From Streptomyces pyxinicus (GTDB lineage Bacteria; Actinomycetota; Actinomycetes; Streptomycetales; Streptomycetaceae): a stretch of DNA of 64,000 bases. The translations under genes were made by a program, and so were the position numbers. Location of the stretch: contig NZ_JANUGP010000014.1 of assembly GCF_024753135.1 (NCBI RefSeq), positions 62,001 through 126,000 on the forward strand. Reading direction: 5' to 3'. Of the stretch, positions 56,469 to 64,000 are shown one piece after another. The notes below the pieces were generated by a model. The model was not told the DNA's origin. It saw nothing but the letters and a program-made list of their open reading frames with translations, and did no database searches. Numbering within the stretch: position 1 is the stretch's first letter; each line of letters opens with the position of its first letter.

Positions 56469-56585
56469 CCGGCGCCCGCGCCTTTTCCACACCGCACACG
56501 CGCTTCCTCAGTCGTGGCCGCACCGGTTTCCGGCACGCCGCGAGACCCGTGCAGACCCCGAACTTTCGAGAATGGTGTCGAGAAG

Positions 56586-59500
56586 ATGTCTCACCAGCAC
56601 CCCGCCCAGGCCACCGATCCCGTCGACCTCGACGCCTACAACGACACCGCCGTACGGCTGCCGGAGGGCGCGCTGCACGTGCTGTTCGCCGCCCAGGCCG
56701 CGCGCACCCCGGACGCGGTGGCGCTGGTGTGCGGGGAACGCGAGCTGTCGTACCGCGCGCTCGACCGCGCTTCCGACGCCTTCGCCCGTCGTCTGGCCGG
56801 CGTCGGCGTCCTTCCCGGCACCGCTGTGGGCCTCTTCCTGGACCGGTCACCGGAGTATGTGGTCGCTGTCCTCGGGGTTCTCAAGGCGGGTGGCGCCTAT
56901 GTACCGCTGGACGCCCGTCAGCCTCGTGAGCGGCTGGCGTTCATCCTGGCCGACACCAAAGCCACCCTTCTCGTCACCGACCGGGACGCCCCCGCCGAGG
57001 GCCTGACCGTGCTGGCCCCGCCGGACGTCCCGGCGTTGCTTGCCGAGGCCGATGCCGAACCCCTCCAAGTCGTCGTGTATCCGGACCAGTTGGCGTACGT
57101 GATGTACACGTCCGGGTCGAGTGGGACGCCGAAGGGTGTGGCCAACACGCACCGTAATGTCGTGGAGCTGGCGTTGGACCCGTGGTGGGGTGTGGGGGAG
57201 CGGCACCGGCGGGTGCTGGCGTACTCGCCGCTGGCGTTCGACTCCTCCACGTACGAGCTGTGGGTACCCCTGCTCAGCGGCGGCACCGCGATCGTGCTGC
57301 GCGCCCCGAAGCTGGACATCGCCGAACTGGCCGACGCGATCACCGAACACCGGGCAACCGCCGTGTACTTCACGACGGCGCTGTTCGACGCGATGGCGTC
57401 GGAGGCGGTGGGGGCGCTGGCCGGTCTGGAGGAGATCTGGACCGGTGGTGATGTGCTGTCGGCGCCGGCGTTGCAGCGGGTGTTGGACGAGTGCCCGGAC
57501 ACGACGGTGGTGCACGCGTACGGGCCGACCGAGTCCACGGTGTTCTGTAGTTATCAGGTGTTCGGGTCCGGTGAGCGGGTGGTGGAGCGGCTGCACCTGG
57601 GTGTGCCGATGGCGAACACGCGGATGTATGTGCTGGACGAGGGGCTGCGTCCGGTGGTGCCGGGTGTGGTGGGTGAGCTGTACGTGGCGGGCAGTCACCT
57701 GGCGTGGGGCTACATCGGGCGGCCGGGCCTTTCCTCGGAACGGTTCGTCGCGGACCCCTTCGGTCCCGTCGGTGAGCGGATGTACCGCACGGGTGACCTG
57801 GCGCGCTGGAACGAGTTCGGTGAGGTCGTCTTCGAGGGCCGCGCCGATCAGCAGGTGAAGCTGCGCGGCTTCCGGATCGAACTCGGCGAGATCGAGACCG
57901 TGTTGGTGGCGCACGAGTCGGTGTCGCAGGCCGCGGTGATCGTCCGCGAGGACCGCCCCGGCGACAAGCGCCTCGTCGCCTACGTCGTCGGGGAGGCCGA
58001 CGCCGACACCCTGCACGGACACTGCGCGGACCGCCTCGCCGAGTACCTGGTGCCCTCCGCCTTCGTCACCGTCCCCGAGCTGCCGCTGACCGCCAACGGC
58101 AAGCTGGACCGGCGTGCCCTGCCCGCACCGCAGGCGGCCGGCGCCACGGGCCGGGCCCCGCGCACACCCGCCGAAGAGGTGCTGTGCGGACTGTTCGCCG
58201 ACATCCTCGGCGTGCCCGCGGTCTCCGTCGACGACGACTTCTTCCGCCTCGGCGGCCACTCCCTGCTCGCCACCCGGCTGGTCGGCCGCGTGCGCAGCGC
58301 CCTCGCGACCGAGCTGTCCCTGCGGGACTTCTTCCGGTACCCGACCGTCGCCCGCCTCGCCGAGCACATCGCCGGCGGCGCCGGCACGGCCCCGCGCCCC
58401 CGGCTCGCCGTCGCCGCACGCCAGGACGATCACCTACCGCTGTCCGCCGCGCAACGGCGGCTGTGGTTCCTGGACCAGATGGAGGGTCCCTCCGCCACCT
58501 ACAACATCCCGCTCGCCGTCACCCTCACCGGCGCCGTCGATCCCGAGCTGCTGCGGCAGGCCCTCGGTGACGTGCTCGCCCGCCACGAGGTGCTGCGCAC
58601 CAGCTACCCCGTGCACGACGGCGAGCCCCGGCAGCACATCACCCACCCCGACGAGGTGACCGCCCCGCTGACCGTAGCCGACGTCACCGAGACCGAACTG
58701 CCCGACCGGATCAGCGAGGAGTCAGCGCACCTCTTCGACCTCGCGACCGAACTGCCTCTGCACGCGGCCCTGTTGACGGTCTCCCCGGCCCGGAGCGTCC
58801 TCGTGCTGGTCGTGCACCACATCGCCTCCGACGGCTGGTCCACCACCCCGCTGATGCGGGACCTCGGCACCGCCTACACGGCCCGCGCCGAGGGCTCGGC
58901 ACCGAGCTGGGAGCCACTGCCGGTGCAGTACGCGGACTACGCGCTGTGGCAGCGGGACCTGCTCGCCGAGCACGAGGAGACGCAGCTCGACCACTGGCGC
59001 ATGGCGCTCGCCGGACTGCCCGCCGAGTCGACCCTGCCCGCCGACCGGCCCCGCCCCGCCGTCGCCTCCTACCGGGGCGCCACGCACACCGTGCACTGCC
59101 CGGCCGAGACCCACCAGGCGCTCACCGCGCTCGCCCGGGAGTCCGGCGCCACGCTCTTCATGGTGGCGCAGGCCGCCACGACCGCCCTGCTCGCCCGCTC
59201 CGGTGCCGGCGCGGACATCCCGGTCGGCTCCCTGGTCGCGGGACGCACCGACGAGGCGCTGGAGGACCTGGTCGGCTTCTTCGTCAACACGCTGGTCCTG
59301 CGCGCCGACGCGGGCGGCGACCCCACCTTCCGGGAACTCCTCGACCGGGTACGGGAGACCGACCTCGCCGCCTGGGCGCACCAGGACCTCCCCTTCGACC
59401 GGCTCGTGGAGGCCCTCAACCCGGAGCGCTCCGCCGCCCGGCACCCGCTCTTCCAGGTCATGCTCACCCTGGCCGAGGCCGCCGAACCCGCCCCCGCACT

Positions 59501-62500
59501 GCCCGGCGTCCGCGCCGAGACCGGCCAACCCGGCATGGGCACAGCCAAGTTCGACCTCACCGTCAACTTCTACGAGCACCGCGACCGGACAGGCCGCCCG
59601 AACGGCCTGGACATCGTCCTGGAGTACGCCACCGACCTGTACGACCCCGCCACGATCGCGACCGCCGCCGACCGGCTGGCCCGGGTCCTGGACGCCGTCA
59701 TCACCGACCCCGACGTCCGCGTGGCCGACATCGAGCTGCTCACCCGCGACCAGCGCCGGGCCCTGCTCACCGACTACAACGACACCGCCGTACGGCTGCC
59801 GGAGGACGCGCTGCACGAGCTGTTCGCCGCCCAGGCCGCGCGCACCCCGGACGCGGTGGCGCTGGTGTGCGAGGAACGCGAGCTGTCGTACCGCGCGCTC
59901 GACCGCGCTTCCGACGCCTTCGCCCGTCGTCTGGCCGGCGTCGGCGTCCTCCCCGGCACCGCTGTGGGCCTCTTCCTGGACCGGTCACCGGAGTACGTGG
60001 TCGCTGTCCTCGGGGTTCTCAAGGCGGGTGGCGCCTATGTACCGCTGGACGCCCGTCAGCCTCGTGAGCGGCTGGCGTTCATCCTGGCCGACACCAAAGC
60101 CACCCTCCTCGTCACCGACCGGGACGCCCCCGCCGAGGGCCTGACCCTACTGGCCCCGCCGGACGTCCCGGCCCTGCTAGCCGAGGCCGACACCACGCCC
60201 GCCCAAACCGTCGTTCACCCGGACCAGTTGGCGTACGTGATGTACACCTCGGGGTCGAGCGGGACGCCGAAGGGCGTGGCCAACACGCACCGCAATGTCG
60301 TGGAGCTGGCGTTGGACCCGTGGTGGGGTGCGGGGGAGCGGCACCGGCGGGTGCTGGCGTACTCGCCGCTGGCGTTCGACTCCTCGACATACGAACTGTG
60401 GGTACCCCTGCTCAGCGGCGGCACCGCCGTGATCCTGCCGGTGACCCAGGTCGACGTGGCCGAACTCGGAGACGCCCTGACCCGGCACGACATCACCGCC
60501 GCGTACTTCACGACGGCGCTGTTCGACGCGATGGCGTCGGAGGCGGTGGGGGCGCTGGCCGGTCTGGAGGAGATCTGGACCGGTGGTGATGTGCTGTCGG
60601 CGCCGGCGTTGCAGCGGGTGTTGGACGAGTGCCCGGACACGACGGTGGTGCACGCGTACGGGCCCACGGAGTCGACGGTGTTCTGTAGTTACCAGGTGTT
60701 CGGGTCCGGTGAGCGGGTGGTGGAGCGGCTGCACCTGGGTGTGCCGATGGCGAACACGCGGATGTATGTGCTGGACGAGGGGCTGCGTCCGGTGGTGCCG
60801 GGGGTGGTGGGTGAGCTGTACGTGGCGGGCAGTCACCTGGCGTGGGGCTACATCGGGCGGCCGGGCCTGTCCTCCGAGCGCTTCGTCGCGGACCCCTTCG
60901 GTCCCGCGGGTGAGCGGATGTACCGCACGGGTGACCTGGCGCGCTGGAACGAGTTCGGTGAGGTCGTCTTCGAGGGCCGTGCCGATCAGCAGGTGAAGCT
61001 GCGTGGCTTCCGGATCGAACTCGGCGAGATCGAGACCGTGTTGGTCGCGCACGAGCCGGTGTCGCAGGCCGCGGTGATCGTCCGTGAGGACCGCCCCGGC
61101 GACAAGCGCCTCGTCGCCTACGTCGTGGCCGCCGGGGACGGTCGCCTCGACACCGACGCCCTCCGCCGGCACGCCGCCGCCGCGCTGCCCGAGTACATGG
61201 TCCCGGCCGCCTTCGTGGAGCTGGACCTGCTGCCGCTGACCGCCAACGGCAAACTCGACCGGCGTGCGCTGCCCGAACCCCGGCTCGGCAGCGGGCCCGG
61301 TGGCCGGCAGGGCCGTACGCCCGTCGAAGAGGTGCTGTGCGGGCTGTTCGCGGACGCGCTGGGGCTGCCCGCCGTCTCCATCGACGACGACTTCTTCCGC
61401 CTCGGCGGGCACTCCCTGCTCGCCACCCGGCTGGTCAGCCGCATCCGGCGCACCCTGGGCGCGCGGGTGTCCGTCCGGGACCTGTTCCGGGAGCCCACCG
61501 CGGCCCGGCTCGCGGCGTTCATCGCCGAGGGCACGGACACGGAGCGGCGCCCGGCGCTGGTGGCGGGGGAGCGACCGGAGCGGGTGCCGCTGTCCGCGGC
61601 CCAGCGGCGGCTGTGGTTCCTGGACCAGATGGAGGGGCCCTCCGCCACCTACAACATCCCGCTCGCCGTACGGCTGACCGGCACGCTCGACGCCGACGCG
61701 CTGCACCTCGCCCTGGGCGACGTCGTGGCCCGGCACGAGGCGCTGCGGACCGTCTTCCCGGCCGAGCAGGGCACCCCGTACCAGCGGGTCCTGCCCGCCG
61801 AGGAGGCCCGGCCCGCGCTCGCGCTGATCCCGACGGCCAGGGAGGCGCTTCCGGCGGTGCTGCGCGACTTGTCCGCCACCACCTTCGACCTGGCCCGGGA
61901 ACTGCCGTTGCGCGCGGACCTGTTGCAGGTCGAGGACGACGAGCACGTGCTGCTCCTCGTCGCCCACCACATCGCCTCCGACGGCTGGTCCACCACCCCG
62001 CTGATGCGGGACCTGGCCGCCGCCTACACCGCCCGGGTCGACGGCACGGCGCCCGGCTGGCAGCCGCTGCCGGTGCAGTACGCCGACTACGCGCTGTGGC
62101 AGCAGGCGCTGCTCGCGGCGGACGAGGAACGGCAACTCGACCACTGGCGGCGGGTGCTGGAAGGGCTGCCGGAGGAGGTGACACTGCCCGCTGACCGGGC
62201 CCGGCCCGCCACCGCCTCGTACCGGGGCGCCTCGCTGACCGTGCGCTGCCCCGCCGGACTGCACGCCTCGCTCACCCGGCTGGCCCGGGAGAGCGGCACC
62301 ACCCTGTTCATGGTCGCGCAGGCGGCCACGGCGGCCCTGCTGGCACGCTCCGGCGCCGGCAGTGACATCCCGATCGGTTCCCCGGTCGCGGGCCGGGGCG
62401 AGGAGGCGCTGGAGGACCTGGTCGGGTTCTTCGTCAACACGCTCGTGCTGCGCACCGACGTCAGCGGCGACCCGACCTTCCGCGAACTCCTCGACCGGGT

Positions 62501-64000
62501 GCGGACGACCGACCTCGCGGCCTGGGCGCACCAGGACGTGCCGTTCGACCGGCTGGTGGAGGCGCTCAACCCGGAGCGGTCCGCCGCCCGGCACCCGCTG
62601 TTCCAGGTCATGCTGTCGGTCACGGACGCGGCCAACCCCGTGCCCCGACTGCCGGACCTGCACGGCGAGTCCGAGTTCACCACCCTGGACATCGCCAAGT
62701 TCGACCTCACCTTCACCTTCCACGAGCACCGCGCCCCCGACGGCGGCCCGGCCGGACTCGGCATCACCGTCGAGTACGCCACCGACCTGTACGAGCCGGC
62801 GACCGTCTCCGCCGTCACCGCCCGCCTGGTGCGGCTCCTCCAGGCCGCCGCCGACACCCCGGACACCCGGATCGGAGCCCTCGATGTCCTGGCCCACGAC
62901 GAGCGGGAGCGGCTGCTCGACACCTGGCACGGCACCCGGCGGGTCCGCCCCGCCGCCGCGCTGCCGGAGCTGTTCGCCGGGCAGGCCGCCCGCACACCCG
63001 ACGCCATCGCCCTCTCGCACGGCGAACAGCAGCTGACCTACGCCGAGTTGGACCGGCACGCGAACCGGCTCGCCCACCGGCTGATCGCCGAGGGGGTGCG
63101 GCCCGGCGCCCGGGTGGCGCTCTTCCAGGAGCGCTCTGCGGAGGCGGTCGTCGCGATCCTCGCCGTCGTCAAGGCCGGCGCGGTGTACGTACCGCTGGAC
63201 ACCCGCTACCCGAAGGACCGCGTCGACCTCATCGTGCGCATGTCCGGCGCGGAGGTGTTCCTCACCGACCGCGAACTGGGCGGCTGCGACCTCCCGGAGG
63301 GCGCCCGTGCCCTGCCGGCGACCGATCCCGGCTCGTACCCGGACACGGCCCCCGAGGTCACCGTCCACCCCGACCAGCTCGCCTACGTCATGTTCACCTC
63401 GGGCTCGACGGGCGTGCCGAAGGGCGTCGCCGTCACCCACCGCAACGTCACCGAGCTGGCCGCCGACGACCGCTTCACCGGCGGCGCCCACCGCCGGGTG
63501 CTGCTGCACTCGCCGCTCGCCTTCGACGCGACGACGTATGAGCTGTGGGTGCCGCTGCTGTCCGGCGGAACCCTGGTGGTGGCCCTGCCCGGCCTGCTGG
63601 ACACCGCCGCCCTCACCCGTATTCTCACCGCGGAGTCCATCACCGGGCTGTGGCTGACGGTCGGTCTGTTCCGGCTGGTCGCCGAGGAGGACCCGGCCGC
63701 CTTCGCCGGGCTGCGCGAGGTGTGGACCGGCGGTGACGTGGTGCCTCCGGAGGCGGTACGGCGGGTCATGGACGCCTGCCCGGACCTCCAGGTCGTCAAC
63801 GGCTACGGCCCCACCGAGACCACCACCTTCGCCACCTCCCACCTCCTGCACCGCCCCTTCGACTACCCGGGCGCCCTGCCCATCGGCCGCCCCCTCGACA
63901 ACACCCGGCTCTACGTCCTCGACGAGCACCTGGAACTGGTCGCCCCCGGCGTCCCCGGCGAGCTGTACATCGCCGGCACCGGACTCGCCCAGGGCTATCT
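56586..64000 (+). CDS. Multimodular NRPS A-T-C-A-T-C-A..., 3' end outside the window
   Basis: 2,471 residues visible, continuous frame to the end. A1 at about 20-515 (YVMYTSGSSGTPKGV, AYGPTEST, YRTGDLARW, ANGKLD). T1 with RLGGHSLLATRL (about 555). C2 at about 617-1058 with HHIASDG. A2 at about 1063-1558, almost a copy of A1. T2, C3 at about 1666-2098 (HHIASDG), A3 from about 2125. It lacks an initial C domain, so A1-T1 is a loading module. My pocket readings: A1 and A2 both D-S-Y-Y-W-G-A-V-F-K (unmatched); A3 D-A-Y-W-W-G-G-T-F-K, valine-like. The ATG at 56586 lacks a strong ribosome binding site (GAGAAG). The precursor genes directly upstream suggest that A1/A2 load the unusual amino acid. 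Confidence 0.95.
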   Translation, partial: MSHQHPAQATDPVDLDAYNDTAVRLPEGALHVLFAAQAARTPDAVALVCGERELSYRALDRASDAFARRLAGVGVLPGTAVGLFLDRSPEYVVAVLGVLKAGGAYVPLDARQPRERLAFILADTKATLLVTDRDAPAEGLTVLAPPDVPALLAEADAEPLQVVVYPDQLAYVMYTSGSSGTPKGVANTHRNVVELALDPWWGVGERHRRVLAYSPLAFDSSTYELWVPLLSGGTAIVLRAPKLDIAELADAITEHRATAVYFTTALFDAMASEAVGALAGLEEIWTGGDVLSAPALQRVLDECPDTTVVHAYGPTESTVFCSYQVFGSGERVVERLHLGVPMANTRMYVLDEGLRPVVPGVVGELYVAGSHLAWGYIGRPGLSSERFVADPFGPVGERMYRTGDLARWNEFGEVVFEGRADQQVKLRGFRIELGEIETVLVAHESVSQAAVIVREDRPGDKRLVAYVVGEADADTLHGHCADRLAEYLVPSAFVTVPELPLTANGKLDRRALPAPQAAGATGRAPRTPAEEVLCGLFADILGVPAVSVDDDFFRLGGHSLLATRLVGRVRSALATELSLRDFFRYPTVARLAEHIAGGAGTAPRPRLAVAARQDDHLPLSAAQRRLWFLDQMEGPSATYNIPLAVTLTGAVDPELLRQALGDVLARHEVLRTSYPVHDGEPRQHITHPDEVTAPLTVADVTETELPDRISEESAHLFDLATELPLHAALLTVSPARSVLVLVVHHIASDGWSTTPLMRDLGTAYTARAEGSAPSWEPLPVQYADYALWQRDLLAEHEETQLDHWRMALAGLPAESTLPADRPRPAVASYRGATHTVHCPAETHQALTALARESGATLFMVAQAATTALLARSGAGADIPVGSLVAGRTDEALEDLVGFFVNTLVLRADAGGDPTFRELLDRVRETDLAAWAHQDLPFDRLVEALNPERSAARHPLFQVMLTLAEAAEPAPALPGVRAETGQPGMGTAKFDLTVNFYEHRDRTGRPNGLDIVLEYATDLYDPATIATAADRLARVLDAVITDPDVRVADIELLTRDQRRALLTDYNDTAVRLPEDALHELFAAQAARTPDAVALVCEERELSYRALDRASDAFARRLAGVGVLPGTAVGLFLDRSPEYVVAVLGVLKAGGAYVPLDARQPRERLAFILADTKATLLVTDRDAPAEGLTLLAPPDVPALLAEADTTPAQTVVHPDQLAYVMYTSGSSGTPKGVANTHRNVVELALDPWWGAGERHRRVLAYSPLAFDSSTYELWVPLLSGGTAVILPVTQVDVAELGDALTRHDITAAYFTTALFDAMASEAVGALAGLEEIWTGGDVLSAPALQRVLDECPDTTVVHAYGPTESTVFCSYQVFGSGERVVERLHLGVPMANTRMYVLDEGLRPVVPGVVGELYVAGSHLAWGYIGRPGLSSERFVADPFGPAGERMYRTGDLARWNEFGEVVFEGRADQQVKLRGFRIELGEIETVLVAHEPVSQAAVIVREDRPGDKRLVAYVVAAGDGRLDTDALRRHAAAALPEYMVPAAFVELDLLPLTANGKLDRRALPEPRLGSGPGGRQGRTPVEEVLCGLFADALGLPAVSIDDDFFRLGGHSLLATRLVSRIRRTLGARVSVRDLFREPTAARLAAFIAEGTDTERRPALVAGERPERVPLSAAQRRLWFLDQMEGPSATYNIPLAVRLTGTLDADALHLALGDVVARHEALRTVFPAEQGTPYQRVLPAEEARPALALIPTAREALPAVLRDLSATTFDLARELPLRADLLQVEDDEHVLLLVAHHIASDGWSTTPLMRDLAAAYTARVDGTAPGWQPLPVQYADYALWQQALLAADEERQLDHWRRVLEGLPEEVTLPADRARPATASYRGASLTVRCPAGLHASLTRLARESGTTLFMVAQAATAALLARSGAGSDIPIGSPVAGRGEEALEDLVGFFVNTLVLRTDVSGDPTFRELLDRVRTTDLAAWAHQDVPFDRLVEALNPERSAARHPLFQVMLSVTDAANPVPRLPDLHGESEFTTLDIAKFDLTFTFHEHRAPDGGPAGLGITVEYATDLYEPATVSAVTARLVRLLQAAADTPDTRIGALDVLAHDERERLLDTWHGTRRVRPAAALPELFAGQAARTPDAIALSHGEQQLTYAELDRHANRLAHRLIAEGVRPGARVALFQERSAEAVVAILAVVKAGAVYVPLDTRYPKDRVDLIVRMSGAEVFLTDRELGGCDLPEGARALPATDPGSYPDTAPEVTVHPDQLAYVMFTSGSTGVPKGVAVTHRNVTELAADDRFTGGAHRRVLLHSPLAFDATTYELWVPLLSGGTLVVALPGLLDTAALTRILTAESITGLWLTVGLFRLVAEEDPAAFAGLREVWTGGDVVPPEAVRRVMDACPDLQVVNGYGPTETTTFATSHLLHRPFDYPGALPIGRPLDNTRLYVLDEHLELVAPGVPGELYIAGTGLAQGY
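56637..57990 (+). repeat. Adenylation-domain duplication, copy 1
   Basis: About 1,350 bp near-identical to 59775-61128 at a constant offset of 3,138 bp without indels (1,046 codons, frame-preserving). One patch at about 57288-57365 is strongly diverged from its partner at 60426-60503, and the linker after 57990 differs. Recent intragenic duplication or ongoing gene conversion is inferred. Confidence 0.88.
59775..61128 (+). repeat. Adenylation-domain duplication, copy 2
   Basis: Partner of 56637-57990. Shared sequence spans A1 to the A9/A10 region (VIVREDRPGDKRLVAYVV); the following linkers and T domains are only related. The inferred specificity residues are the same in both copies. Confidence 0.88.

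Noticed and set aside
60177..63929. 1,250-codon minus-strand frame opposite the second NRPS
   Set aside because: Antisense shadow; repeated QLGDVAV-type segments mirror the repeated NRPS modules, not a real protein.

Overview
The window is high-GC actinobacterial DNA, almost certainly from a Streptomyces chromosome. Support comes from strong G/C bias at third codon positions, GTG starts, an AfsR/SARP-type regulator, CGNR, MpaB and DUF393/DCC proteins, and modular NRPS/PKS genes. Function calls come from reading translations and motifs by eye; no database search was run.

Layout. (1) 1-5.7 kb: cobalamin synthesis. cobH (cut by the window edge) and cobG lie on the minus strand, divergent from cobN, which has a cobalamin riboswitch in its leader. 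(2) 5.7-9.3 kb: a DCC-family protein, a small secreted protein, an SDR, a HEAT-like small ORF and an FAD monooxygenase, with two opposed arrays of helically phased short repeats before the last. (3) 9.5-25.6 kb: a compact hybrid cluster. It holds a C-A-T-TE NRPS, a 3,019-residue A-T-C-A-T-KS-KR-T-TE NRPS-PKS without an acyltransferase, a TauD-type dioxygenase, and an ArsR-like regulator with an MFS exporter behind a perfect 28-bp operator. Pocket residues (branched-chain amino acid, then proline), one reduced ketide and a dioxygenase fit the detoxin/rimosamide family. (4) 25.6-30.5 kb: a PAP2 membrane phosphatase, an MpaB-type oxygenase, an AraC regulator and a PAS-LuxR regulator. (5) 30.8-35.5 kb: a tightly overlapping operon of an ATP-grasp ligase, a PEP-synthase/glucan-dikinase-like enzyme and an MFS transporter. 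A 198-bp MITE sits immediately after its stop codon. (6) 35.9-45.7 kb: two TetR/DHA2 efflux pairs with visible operators, an alpha/beta hydrolase with a divergent CGNR protein, and several unrecognised small proteins, one built from 18-residue tandem repeats.

(7) 45.7-64.0 kb: the left part of a second NRPS cluster that continues beyond the window. Two large regulators (AfsR/SARP-NB-ARC-TPR and XRE-STAND) precede an unusual carbamoyltransferase, an MbtH protein, a small unknown protein, both glutamate mutase subunits, an AsnRS-like amide synthetase, a GltB-like FMN enzyme and an NRPS beginning A-T-C-A-T-C-A. The last four tailoring genes overlap by 4 bp or are nearly abutting. They look like a precursor pathway for a non-proteinogenic amino acid built from 3-methylaspartate. 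The first two A domains are near-identical DNA copies 3,138 bp apart with the same unfamiliar pocket; the third looks valine-like. This precursor module and the ATP-grasp/dikinase operon are the most likely places for undescribed chemistry.
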